Shown here: positions 23,746 to 34,999 of the stretch, piece by piece
Layout of the letters: the number at the start of each line of letters is the position of its first letter
How positions within the stretch are numbered: position 1 is the first letter of the stretch
Source of the DNA: Ocypus olens
Taxonomy: Eukaryota; Arthropoda; Insecta; Coleoptera; Staphylinidae
Assembly: GCA_910593695.2 (NCBI GenBank)
Contig: OU343050.1
Coordinates: 9,485,308 to 9,549,307, forward strand
Direction of reading: 5' to 3'
Length of the DNA: 64,000 nt
Translations under genes and position numbers: made by a program
Notes under the pieces: model-generated
Seen by the model: the letters and a program-made list of their open reading frames with translations, nothing else
What the model was told of the DNA's origin: nothing
The model's database searches: none

Positions 23746-24465
23746 CACATAGCATCGGACTTTTTAAAGAATTCAATCATATCGATATTATTTAATTTTT
23801 CTATTTTTTCTTTGTTGAAATATTTCGATAAATTTTCAAAAACTAATAACTCACGCAGAAATTGATAGAGTTAGTTAGTTTTAAAGGTAAATGTTTTGTA
23901 AAGGTATCAAAATTTTGAAGGAATTAAATTATATCAGTATTTATTTTTTAGCCTAAATATTAATTTTCAAAAATTCATAACTCGCGCAAAAACCGACTCA
24001 ATTTTAAAAATCAAGGTTAATTTTAAAGATAAATGTATTATGATTTGATCAGAGTTTATAAGGAATTCAATCATATCGATATGATATTTTTTCTATTTTT
24101 TCCTTGTAAAAATATTTCACCACTCAAAAATTCATTTAAAAAAATTTATAACTCAAAAATCAAAATTTATATTAAATCTTGTGGATATATTAAAAATTTC
24201 GAGCATTTGAGTATTTATTTTCTCTACATTTGTTCAATTGTTCGACAAATTACAAAAAATAATTTTCAAAAAATCTTAACTCGGGGAGAAATGGGCGAAT
24301 TTGCAAAAAAAATAGTTAGTTGTAAAGTAGAACTATTTTAAATTGTTTGCCGAGTTCAATTATATAAATATTTATTTGTTTTTTTTGTTCGCCTTCAACA
24401 ACTAAAAATATTAATTTTCAAAAATTCATAACTAACACAAAAATTTACTCAGTTTCAAAAATCAT
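23746..24465. repeat. satellite array D, right part
   Basis: Continuation of array D after minisatellite E, with the same landmarks (ttttaaaggtaaatgt at 23,880, aaaaattcataactcgcg near 23,970). All frames are stop-rich. Confidence 0.75.
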
Positions 24466-24538
24466 CGGCAATACTCGAAATAACGAAATCCTACAAAAAT
24501 TCAATTAGATTTGCAAATCATCGTTTTATCAAATTAAG
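24466..24538 (-). repeat. array F fragment in reverse orientation
   Basis: The sequence agatttgcaaatcatcgtt and onward to aaattaag is the reverse complement of the array F unit of 31.8-33.06 kb (cttaatttgataaaacgatg). Its last 8 bp, aaattaag, form the target duplication next to the hAT terminus at 24,539. Confidence 0.85.
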
Positions 24539-24715
24539 CAGGGGCGGCTCGTTATATAGAGCCAAAGAGCCATCTATCTGTAGTTTCAAGCTCAGCAAGA
24601 ACTTTTAATTAATTCTTAAAACAGTTTTTCGCAAGTTACTTTCGTCTAGGAAGATAAATCGTTCTTTCTTTCTTCAAACATATATAATGGCTCTATAAGC
24701 CACATTTCAAACAAC
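24539..24715 (+). mobile_element. hAT family terminus, left inversion breakpoint
   Basis: Starts CAGGGGCGGCTCGTTATATA and matches the type A end of the element at 3,836. Over about 130 bp it also matches the reverse complement of 33,278-33,150, including ttcaagctcagcaaga and gtctaggaagat. It faces right, opposite to the copy at 33,062-33,278. No type B end is recognisable to the right, although a ggctctataagcc motif near 24,693 may be its remnant. Confidence 0.8.
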
Positions 24716-25850
24716 AATGACGGACAAAAACTCTTAAAAAAAGCATGTTTACAAAAAAACGTTTCCTACTAAAAGTTTGTATTTTTCCCGTAGAATACGA
24801 TCCCGCAATAAAAAGTTCTATTCGAAAAATCAAAGTTGATCTACGTTTGACCTTGAAAATTGATACCAGCATATGCCCCCCTCCAAACCCTACAACTTTA
24901 ATCTGAAAGATTTTTTGCCATGTTGCTCAGGTTGAATTTGATATTTGGGGTGGCAATTTTTAAAATGGGACACCATGTATAAGTAATAAAAATTAATTAT
25001 ATTTGAAGGATTTTGAGGTAACAGAAACCAATTTTAGATATTACACACGCTTCACACAATTACTAATAGCATTTAAGTCCACGAGCAATTTACATTTTAC
25101 GAGCGGGATAACCATCTTCAAATGTATCTCTATTAAAATGCCTTTCTCGGAATGACACGAACCCAATACCATCTAAATCACTATTCCTCCTTCCTTGGAA
25201 GGGAAGGAATTTGCCGGGGGTATACGTATAACAATTAGGTCCTACATAAATATCAAGACGAGACGCGACATAATAGGAAGTAACAAAATATTTATAATTA
25301 GTCCCACGGCCTCAGACTTAATTTATGAGGGCGATATAAAAGGAGCCCGCGCCGAATTGTTGAAGGTAATTAAATGGATAACTTTTGGCAACTAATTTTG
25401 CCCATATTTAGTTAATGCCCCGAACTTTTCCGGGGGAATTAAAGGCGACGCTTTAATTTTTTAAGGCTAATTCCGACGGTTAAAATCCACCCGGAGAGGA
25501 TGACGTGACCTGAATATAAATAATGCATTACTTTATATCGCCAAAATAAAAAACTGTTCGGGAAATAATTTAGATAAGTATTAAGTAAATATATTAATCA
25601 TCCGTGCGCGGCGTCATGCTAATATTTATCTTTAGATGTTGAAAAGAGATAAGTACCGGGGATTTGCATCAATTAATGTATCAGTGGAGAACACTTGGTA
25701 TTGTTTATCTATATACTTAATAATAAAAAAAAACTAGCATTTTAGCAGCTTATAGGACGTGATGTTTCACCATCCATGACTATACCTATTTCGATAAGAT
25801 TCTGAGTAGACCGTCTAATAAGTAACCGGTTAGTAATTGCAACTCGTTTT
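24716..25850. other. unique island, no gene supported
   Basis: A degraded transposon-like end (gggacaccatgtata) lies at about 24,968. From 25,000 to 25,750 the sequence is mid-GC in patches (25,190-25,500) and non-repetitive. A plus frame at 25,195-25,395 is open but uses a TTG start and has no motif. Confidence 0.4.
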
Positions 25851-28700
25851 TTCAAGCTAAAGTAAAAGTCGATAAATTTTTTTTTTTAAATTTTTAATTT
25901 TTAAATTATAAGAATAAATGTTGCAGAGAGGTCTTTTATGCAAAGGATGGAATAGTTTTAAATTGTCCAGGATGTACAGGAAAGGCTGTGCGAATTTTTA
26001 TCCTCTAATTCCTAAAGAAGGCCCTCAAGGCCACAGGGAGGGCCATTGGGTCGATCAAATTTATTCAATCCGTGCTAGGTCATAGCTGCCACATTGCCTA
26101 AACAGGACATCACCATCGGCAGTACAGAAAGGGGTGCAAAAAAATAAAACCTGCTGTTAAATCGTTTTAGGCGGTTTGAAATTGGGAAAAATCAGTGTTT
26201 CAAAAAGTATGCACTTTATGTAAGAATTTTGTATATGTTTTCGATTTAGTTTCAATAGTTATTACAAAATATGATGACTTTTGAGTTTAATTACATTTTT
26301 CCGTTTTCCACCCCCGCTGAGAAGTTTCAAGAATGTCGAGCTAAAAAATAACGAATTACCGTAAATTGTAGAGAAGACGGTCCTGCATACAACAGTTTTA
26401 ATTTTGTATTTTTAATTTTGTTTTAAATTTTTTTAATTTTTTTGAAAGCCAGTTGTATTCTCTGCGATCCCTAAAAGTTTAAGCTTTTCGCCTTGAAAAG
26501 AAAAAAAAAAGTCATCAAAAAAAGAAATACGAAACCAGGAGCTGCAAATGGAGCGTAAAGGTGGTCCCAAAAATTGTGAAAAAAATAGAGATGAAAGCTC
26601 GTTGTGCCCTTTACCAACTTTGAAAATTTCAGCTCTTCAATTTTAATAGGAAAAAACACGTCCCTGAAAGAAACTTGAAAACAGGTGGAAACATTGTGGT
26701 CAATATTTGAAAAATCGTATCTCGTTAAGGGAACATCAAATCAAAAAATGTTTCAACATAAATATTGTAGGGGAATGCTTTGTGAATATACTGGAGCTTC
26801 GACAGACTCTTCAAAGTCAAAACTAAAGGCATAAAGGCTCCCGAAAAATAATCTCATTTTTAAGGCCGGAGCCCCGGGACGGGGGCCCCCAGAGATAAAA
26901 TACTTGTCACGTTGTGCCCTTTTGGGCGAAAGGTATCTTTGGTGAAAATTTCAGCCGAATCCGTGTCATGCGATTTTCACTCAAATTTCCGATGGTTTAT
27001 GAAAAATTTGGTGCCTTGACACATAAAAAAAACCATAACTCGCAAACGATTAGAAAAATCAAAAAAATAATGAGAATAAATGTTGTAGAGGGGTCTTTTG
27101 TGGAGAGGATAGAGTAGTTTTAAATTGTTCAGGATGTACTCGGAAGGCCGGGCCGAATTTTCTTGTATAATTTCTTGAGATGGCCACGTCTGCCACGGAG
27201 AGGATCATGGGGATGATATAATTTGCTCATTCCATGACAATTGATAGACACCACATCGCCCAAAAGCGCCACATTTCTCATCCGTGCAGAAGGGTGTGAA
27301 AAAAATAAAAAAACATTATTTTAAATCGTTTCGCTCAAACCCCGCTGAGGAACTTCGAGAATGTAATCTGGTGGTAACCCCAGTTTCTGAATCTGACATC
27401 TCTCAAATGTGATAATGCACTATCAATGCATTTCTTAATTTGCTGTTTGGAGACCACTCGGACGTTAACAGGAAGAAGCTTTTTTTTTTCATCAACTTTG
27501 GGCCTTTAAAATTTTATTGATGATCGTCTGAGAAGCGTATACACATTACAAACCGACATACAAACAGAATTTTGGGCGGTACTGATTGGGGTTGTTTCGG
27601 TCTTTGGCACCCCGTTGCGGCCGATGGGGTGACCGAAATGTTACCAAACTTTGGTGGTCTGCTTCAAATGGAACTCTTAATGATTTCCCAAAGTTTCATT
27701 GTTGTAACCCTCCTGAAAAAATTTTTTTTTTTCGAAATTGATTTTCCGTTCAAAAACGACAATAATTCAAATATTCATATCTCGGTTAACAACCGGGCGA
27801 TTTTAAAAATTCAAAGTTTGTTTTACGTACACACAATACCGCAATGATGATCCGTCGTTGGATTCGTGATTTAAAAAGGTATGGAAAAATTCATTTTGAA
27901 ACGATCGAAAATATTTACCGGCAAAATAAATAAAAGTTTAATTAATTTTTAAAATTAGGAGGGGTCGGATCGAAAAATTTTATTTGGTTTTTCTGTTGGG
28001 CTTGAGAAGGGCTTTCCGGTGGTGTCAGATTTCCGATCGGACAAAGAAAATGTTGTGTAAGTTAAAAATGGCCGCTCTGGAATTTTTTTATTGAAATCAA
28101 AGGTGGTTTTCTTTGAATAACTCTTCAGGGGTTAGAGATACCGAAAATTCGTAAAATACATAAAATGTAGAGGGGAGCTAGTTCTATAACTCTATAAAAA
28201 TTAAAGTCGTAATCGTAAGGGCAAGCGCACCCTTTTTTTCCGGAAGCGTCCGAAATGTGTTTTTTTAGAAAAATTGCTGAGGGATTGCAACCGCAGCTTG
28301 GACCTCAATGTTCTATAATAACTTTTGTGTCCCAATTCATTGGGCATTGTTTGAGCCTGGTCCCAGTTTTCCAGCACAAAAATCCAGCGGTGTGAAAATT
28401 TTGGCGTGAACCTCTGCATCGCGAAAAGTCGATTTTCAAAAAATTCACCCCGAGGTTACTGGGTGAGATGGAAAATTGCGAATTTCACGGGCCCCCAGAG
28501 GACGTTTGTGGCTTTCAGGAAAAAAATTAAAATTGTAAACAAATTTTTTTTGGGGGGTTGGCAACCTTTTTTTTAAGGGGTGATCGGAGAGGGTTGAATT
28601 TTTAATAGTATATTTCTTGAATTATTTAAGAATTTTCATAAAAATTTCAACGACCTTACAGGTAAGGGTTTTTGAAATATTTAAAAAAAAACGTGATTTA
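25851..28700. repeat. degenerate dispersed repeats
   Basis: Two diverged copies of one unit lie about 1.15 kb apart: agaataaatgttgcagagag at about 25,910 and agaataaatgttgtagaggg at about 27,073. Each is followed by tagttttaaattg and a caggatgtac motif, then a GC-richer stretch and a gggtgtgaaaaaaataaa-like end. Monomer pieces reading like ataactcgcaaacgatt and tctcggttaacaaccgg suggest old relatives of arrays B, D, F and G. No intact frame is present; short ORFs here are chance. Confidence 0.55.
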
Positions 28701-28720
28701 GGCTTTGAGCCTTTAGTATA

Positions 28721-29733
28721 CAGTGCGCGCCTAAAGTATGGAATATATTCAGTAAAACCGAAATAAAATATTTTTGGCAAAAATTCTCGAACAAGTCAAT
28801 TTTGTTTTTTAAAAATACACATTTTTGCATGAAAGTCGATTTTCAGTCTTCATTTGTTTTTGAATAATGACGTCATCTATTTTGTTTTTAAATGACATCC
28901 CTCTATTTTTGTTCTTGATTTTGAGAGATCTCTTCATTGTCGAAATGACAGTATAAAAATATTGCCATCTTACATAAGAAATTTTTCGAGTAAATGACTA
29001 TTGAAGGTGAGAACTTCATCTACAGTTTTTGCAAAATGATCTTGTTCTACCGTTTTTTTTCCAAACAAAAATGATCTTGACCTTCCATACATACAATATG
29101 GTTTCAGCAAGATGGCGCAACCCCGCACTATGCGCGTTTTTTGGGCAATTGCATTACGAATAGGTGGATTGGCAGGTGAGGACCAATAGAATAGCCCGCG
29201 AAAGAGATAAATGCGCAGAATTAGCCTGGAAAATATTCAATATGTTCAAGAAGAATTTCTACATGTTCGATTAAAAAAAAAAAATTAAATTAAAAAAAAA
29301 AAAAAACGCGCCTAGTGCGGGAATGCGCCGTTTTGCTGAAACCATATTGTATTATATAAAAGGTCAAGACCATTGTTGTTTGGAAAAATTGCTACAAGCG
29401 CTGGAACAAGATCATTTTGAAAAAAAAATTAAATATCGGGTTCTCACCTTCAATTGTCATTTACACGAAAAATTTCTTATGTAAGATGGTAACATTTTTA
29501 TACTTCCAGTTCGACAATGAAAAGATCTCTCAAAATCAAGAATAAAAATAGAGGGTTGCCATTTAAAAACAAAATGGCTGACGTCATTACTCAAAAACAA
29601 ATGACGACTGAAAATCGACTTTCACGCAAAAATGTGTATTTTTGTAAAAGAAAATCGACGTGTTCGAGGATTTTTTCCAGAAATATTTTATTTCGATTTT
29701 ACTGACTATATTCCAAACTTTAGGCGCGCACTG
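28721..29733. mobile_element. 1.0-kb foldback Tc1/mariner-type element with transposase remnants
   Basis: Long inverted arms (about 28,721-29,141 and 29,304-29,733) start CAGTGCGCGCCTAAAGT and end with its reverse complement. TA duplications (in a TATA context) flank both ends. Inside the left arm, IWFQQDGATPHYAR and then NRWIGR can be read at about 29,098-29,175, followed by GPIE and PARE across stops. This is the block around the second catalytic aspartate of a mariner/IS630-type transposase. The right arm carries the same block inverted and diverged. The single-copy loop of about 160 bp is A-rich and contains a run reading KCAELAWKIFNMFKKNFYMF. It looks like a transposon copy that duplicated its 3' half head to head. 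Confidence 0.85.
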
Positions 29734-29739
29734 TATATT

Positions 29740-30831
29740 AACAAACCAATTTATTTTCTTTTAAGTAACCATGAAAGTTAGGTTGTCAAATAATCAGGTA
29801 AAGCACCATTTTTAATTGAAACTATTAGCACAAAGTAACATGCGATTTTTAAAACGTAAATTAAACATTATTTGTTTATCAAATAACTATTGGTTATTGA
29901 ACTAAGCAGCTTATTATTTATTTATTCATATAATCATAATCATAATAGATTGCGGTGTTTTAATGGAGAGATCGGGTTTAATCCCAGTCCAAGTTAATAA
30001 ATGATAATGGATAAGATGATTCCGGATTATTGAGTGCGGTTAGTTTTGATGTTAGTTGTTGCAACTTTACTCCGTTGTCTAATGGGCGGTCATTGGGGCA
30101 CAATATACCACATTATACGCTGGTAACTTTACGATTATAAACACCGACCTTTAGCAAGTTTACAAACTTTATTATTATTATTAATTTTGCATTAATAAAT
30201 GCGGCGCTCGTTGGCTGGGCGCGCGTTCGTAATGGCCCGCCTCTATTATTTTGCTAACTTGTTTTCGGGCCCCACGAGCACTCATTAAAAATTCAAGGAA
30301 GCTCTTTGTTTCATCACTAGTTCGGCTCCCTGTAGTTTTAGTTTTAGCTCGCCGTAATTATTCACAATGCGCAAGAAAATACAAATGCCATTCGTATGAC
30401 ATTAAGAAACTCTGCTATTAAACTTCACATTTGCATAAATAGTTCATTTACAATTATAAAAAATCTTGCTGGATTTTGAAAACGAATACGACATTAATCG
30501 TATGATGCTCCTCTAACTTTAAAATGGATTTAATTTAAAGATAACTTTATTTGAATGAAATTTTTAAACGAATGAATTGGTTGTGGCAGATTGACATAGT
30601 TGGTTACCCCAATTATCATCCGTATTTCGATCAGCTGAATTTCTATTTAATAACCCCTCCTCCCTATTTTGAAAAAATTAGCTTCAGTTGTACATGTTTG
30701 TTTCGCTTGTCCTCCATCACATTCTTATGAGATGATCTTATCTTGGAAATAGTCTACTTTAGCTTTAACCGTATATCCCAAAACATGAATTAAATTTAGA
30801 TCAAGATAACAAAAATTTGAATGTTGGAGCC
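29740..30831. other. unique island, no gene supported
   Basis: Non-repetitive; mid-GC at 30,030-30,370. No frame is open for useful length. It looks like intronic or intergenic DNA. Confidence 0.4.
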
Positions 30832-31289
30832 AGTGTTGCCGTACGTACGGTAATTACCGTACTTGTACGGTATTCTGAGCGAAAGTACGGTATACGATCC
30901 AAATGTTAAAACCGTACACAAGGGTCATTTTCACCCTGTATAAAAGCATTTTTACCGCGTTTTTAATTCGACAAATTTATCGCGCGGTAGCAATGGCCGC
31001 TCTATTAAGAGCGTTGGGAGTAGTGGAGAGAATAGAATTGTGAGAGGTATGTACAACATCCATCCCACATAAAATTCATTTCACGGCGTGGTATAGAGTC
31101 GCTTAGAGTCGGAATGCATATTACTGCTCTAACCTATGGGCGGCGTTGCCATCCGATCACATAATATTCCTAATTCCACTAGAATTCCACTAGAAAATAT
31201 AAAGTACGAAATAAATCCTCTTATTTTAATATAATGTTCAGCAGTACGTTTTGCGTACGAATTGCCTAATATTCAGAGGTAAAACAATG
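30832..31289 (+). mobile_element. hAT-like terminus followed by TACGGTA palindromes
   Basis: CAGTGTTGCCGTACG at 30,832 is followed by five tacggta/taccgta motifs within about 60 bp. A ggcgttgccatccg motif occurs at 31,143 in the same orientation. No matching right end or target duplication was found, so the element limits are unknown. Confidence 0.35.
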
Positions 31290-31800
31290 AACAAATCCAA
31301 AGAAAAATAAATCCAATGATTGAATTCCTAAAAATTTGAATGAATTTTTGAAAATTTACATTTTTGGTGGTAGAAGAATTTTTTTTTTAAATAAATAGTG
31401 AATTCCACAAAAATTTTAAAATCTCCACACTACATCTACCTTTAAAACTAATTTACATTTTTTTTTAATTCTTTAATTCTTATGAATTTTTGAAAAGTAA
31501 TATTTTAAGTTGTCGAACAATTGAACAAATAAAAATAAATACCTATATGAGGTCGATGGCCATTGTATTTATTATTTATTATGTATTTAGTAAGTACAAT
31601 AAACGTTTATTATTATTATTACCTATATGATGGAATTACCTTAATATACACTTGGATTTTTGAAAATGTGTCAATTTCTGCTCGGGTCATAAATTTTTAA
31701 AAACGAATTTTTAAGTGGTCGAATATTTAAACAAGGAAAAACTAGAAAAAAAGACATATCCCTATGATTGAATTCTATAAAAAGAACTCTGATACAATTT
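31290..31800 (-). repeat. array D units in reverse orientation
   Basis: Sequence such as acatttacctttaaaactaa-like motifs and gaattctataaaaagaactc is the reverse complement of array D at 21-24.4 kb. It passes directly into array F at about 31,800. Its orientation is opposite to the copy at 20.9-24.5 kb, as expected if 24,539-33,278 is inverted. Confidence 0.75.
31551..31620 (+). mobile_element. 70-bp retroposon tail with 10-bp target duplication
   Basis: The insert ggtcgatggccattgtattt ... tattattattatt has an ATT-repeat tail and is flanked by a perfect acctatatga at 31,541-31,550 and 31,621-31,630. Array D continues on both sides. This is the signature of target-primed reverse transcription by a severely 5'-truncated non-LTR element. 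Confidence 0.7.
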
Positions 31801-33061
31801 ACCTTTAAAATTAACCGAATTCAAAAATTAATTTTTTTAAAAATTCAATACTTACGAAATAATTGGTGGATTTCCAAAAACTACATTTCGTTTGATAAAA
31901 TGATGATTTGCGAATCTAATTTAATTTTTGTAGAATTTAGTGGACACGTTTTATATATATATATATATTTTTTTAATTTTGACTCGAGTTTTACACAATT
32001 TGAGATCTAAAATTTTCAAAAATTCACAACTCACGAAATAATTGGAGAATTTTCAAAATCTTCATTTAGTTTGATAAAACGATGACTTGCAAATCTAATT
32101 TAATTTTTGTGGAAATTCGTCGACACGTTTTATACTTTTTTTAAATTTTTTTGCTCGAGTATTACACAATTCGAAAATTACAATTTTCAAAAATTGAATA
32201 CTCACGAAATAATTGATAGATTTTCAAAAACTCTATTTAATTTGATAAAACGATGATTTGCAAATCTAATTTAATTTTTATAGAATTTAGTAGATACGTT
32301 TTATATATCTTTCTAAATTTTTAACCAGAGTATTACATTATTCGAGGTCCAAAAGTTTCAAAAACTCACAACTCACCAAATAATCGGTGGATTTTCAAAA
32401 ACTCTATTTAGTTTGATAAAACGATGATTTTCAAATCTAATTTAATTTTTGTAGAAATTCGTCGACACGTTTTATACTTTCTTTTATTTTTTTGCTCGAG
32501 TATTACACAATTCGAAAATAAAAATTTTCAAAAATTCACAACTCACAAAATAAACGGTGGATTTTCGAAAGCTCTCTTTAGTTTGATAAAACGATGATTT
32601 TCAAATATAATTTAATTTTTGTAGAATTTAGTAGACACGTATTATATATTTTTTTAATTTTTAACTCTAGTATTACACAATTCGAGATCTAAAATTTTCA
32701 AAAATTCACAACTTACGAAATAATCGGTGGATTTTCAAAAACTCTATTTAGTTTGATAAAACTATGATTTCCAAATCTAATTTAATTTTTGTAGAAATTC
32801 GTCGAGACGTTTTATACTTTCTTTTATTTTTTTGCTCGAGTATTACACAATTCGAAAATTAAAATTATCAAAAATTCACAACTCACGAAATAATCGGTGG
32901 ATTTTTAAAAACTGCACTTAATTTGATAAAACGATGATATGCAAATCTAATTTAATTTTTGTAGAAATTCGTCGACACCATTTATATATTTTTTTTTTGC
33001 TCGAGTATTATACAATTCGAAAATTTACAACTCGTGGATTTTCAAAAACTGTACTTAATTT
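31801..33061. repeat. satellite array F (about 160-175 bp units)
   Basis: About eight units marked by caaaaattcacaactcacg, aataatcggtggattttc, tttgataaaacgatgatt, gcaaatctaatttaattttt and cgtcgacacgttttatac. The last unit stops abruptly at cttaattt (33,054-33,061), where the hAT copy begins. The missing continuation of that unit is found inverted at 24,466-24,538. Confidence 0.92.
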
Positions 33062-33278
33062 CAGTGGCGGCTTGTGGAACATGTTGGTGGTAGAGCCCCC
33101 TATACAATATGCCCCCCCCCCCCCTACCCCCCTTTTTGAAGAAACAGAAGACGATTAATCTTCCTAGACTAAAGTAATTGGCGAAAATGTGTTTTAACAA
33201 TTAATTAAAAACTCTTGCTGAGCTTGAAACTAGAAGTAGTTCCATGGCTCCTTGGCTCTATATCACGAGTCGCCCCTG
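33062..33278 (-). mobile_element. 217-bp hAT MITE, right inversion breakpoint
   Basis: The left side (CAGTGGCGGCTTGTGGAACA) is the type B end and the right side (CACGAGTCGCCCCTG) is the type A end, so the copy is in minus orientation relative to the 3,836 element. It contains a C-rich run at 33,111-33,132. The 8 bp to its left are cttaattt and to its right ggtgaaaa, so it lacks a direct target duplication; cttaattt is instead the exact reverse complement of the 8 bp before the terminus at 24,539. Confidence 0.85.
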
Positions 33279-33410
33279 GGTGAAAATGGCCTAGTATTGG
33301 AAATATAATCCTATATTGATTTAGGTCATGCGAGGATTAAAAGTTTATAGCAATTTTTATTCTTTCTGCGTCCATCTGGGTTCCAAAATAATTAATCAAT
33401 TCCCCCTTCT

Positions 33411-33452
33411 TTCGGTGCGAGGCGTCGTGGGTTCGAGTCCCACGCTCGGGCG
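33411..33452 (+). repeat. tRNA-like fragment, probable SINE remnant
   Basis: GTGGG-TTCGAGT-CCCAC at 33,427-33,443 forms a perfect five-pair T arm with a canonical loop and B box, followed by gctcggg, which could be the 3' acceptor strand. No A box or matching 5' acceptor strand is found upstream, so it is not a complete tRNA. A SINE head or a tRNA pseudogene is likely. Confidence 0.5.
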
Positions 33453-34999
33453 GTAGCTTTTATTAACGAAAAGTTATCGTTCGGGTCCATGGTTGTTTAG
33501 TGTTTGTCTCATTCATTATGAAAATGAATTTTCAAATATTAAAATAAACGTTAGTGGCCGAACAGCAAATCGGTTACGCCAATTCCCTTATAGTCATTCA
33601 CTATCCTTAACCCGAAATTTCATCAAACATCCTACCTTAAAAAAAAATCCCTCTTCAACTTCTTCACTAAATATTCGATTAAATGTAACCAAACTGACTG
33701 CTGAATTTTTTACGACTTTCCGTATAATATCGAAGGAGTTCCAACTTTTACAACTTTTGGTAAACACTAATATTGCTCGCAAATAGGCCTAAAAGGGCAG
33801 CGTTGGTGGCAAATAGCAATTAAGGGTACTCTACAATTTGTTTGAAGCGCGTAGAAATCTTTGGAAATGAAAATGTTGATTAAATAAATAAGCATCCATT
33901 ACTTGATTACATTTGTATTACAAAATGCTTTTAAAATGCGGAATATTGAACGTTCTTTACGACTTTGATTATTCTCGATTCGTTTTCATTACAATTTTAT
34001 GTATTGGGTAAGTTTTATTAAATTTCTTTGTCACTTTTATTCACAATTCAACGTTTCTTGGCATAGTTTTCTAAGTAAAAAGGTAGTCATTTTCGCCTTG
34101 TGGCGGGCGTGAAAAGTGTTTTCCATACCACTAATGCCGATGCCAAGCTCGGTCGACTAACAAGCATAACAAAACTGAATAAAAAGTAGACTTTCTACTT
34201 ATAATATAAAATTGACAATGATTTGATACACGAAAATATGAGTTAATTTGTTCGGAGAGACACGTCCCTCGCATTGGAATGGATACGACATTATATTTAT
34301 ATTTCTATGCATATACATTCCAAGCATTTCAGGTTTGTTCATACAAATAGAATAATATATTTCGAAGATAATAAAAATATAATACACGTCGTCTTGTGAC
34401 GCAAAATGTTTCACTTAAGTTTCACGAAATATATTTGATTTCGGATAATATATTTTATGTCTCGTTCGCAATGGATTACGTACAATGTGTACGGATTCAA
34501 ATGACTCTTTGAATTTTTTACTCCGCTTTCTGAACTGTACTCCCGCATAAATATTAATACAGGCGTTATCCTTTCATGGGAAATATGCGCACTTTAACGT
34601 CGGTTTTTCCCCAGATGGCACTATACGTATTACGAAACGTAAGATATGGCAAGAATGGAAACATTCATCAAGGGCGCCGGCACTCATGAAAATAAAACAT
34701 AACGCCCAACAACGTGGGATTAACTTAATTATATCCGGTGGCTATACATTATTTTTCGGTAATTTTCAGGCCCCAATTCCATTATCACTTTGCAAGTTTT
34801 CTTTTTATCCATCCATTGATTCCCTTGTTTGTCCATCTTCGGCAATCGGACATCAAATTAGCGTTCGGTTAGGAGTCACGTCGCAAAACTTAGCAACAAG
34901 TTAGAAATTTATGGGCGAATAAAAACAGAAAATAAGGAACCATCAGAACCATTATTTAATGTCAGAATTTCAATATTGTTAATATGCGGTTTAAAGTAA
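33453..34999. other. unique island, no gene supported
   Basis: Non-repetitive AT-rich DNA with a mid-GC patch at 34,560-34,900. Short open frames (for example 34,686-34,904) lack motifs and have no splice context I trust. Confidence 0.4.

Noticed and set aside
25195..25395. 66-codon plus frame in a mid-GC patch
   Set aside because: TTG start, no motif, no splice context that I trust.
24539..33278. One 8.7-kb transposon bounded by matching inverted ends
   Set aside because: The 8-bp flanks are reverse complements, not direct repeats, and both outer sides do not match; an inversion between hAT copies explains all the junctions.
33427..33450. Complete tRNA gene
   Set aside because: Only the T arm and 3' acceptor strand are present; no D arm, anticodon arm or 5' strand pairs upstream.
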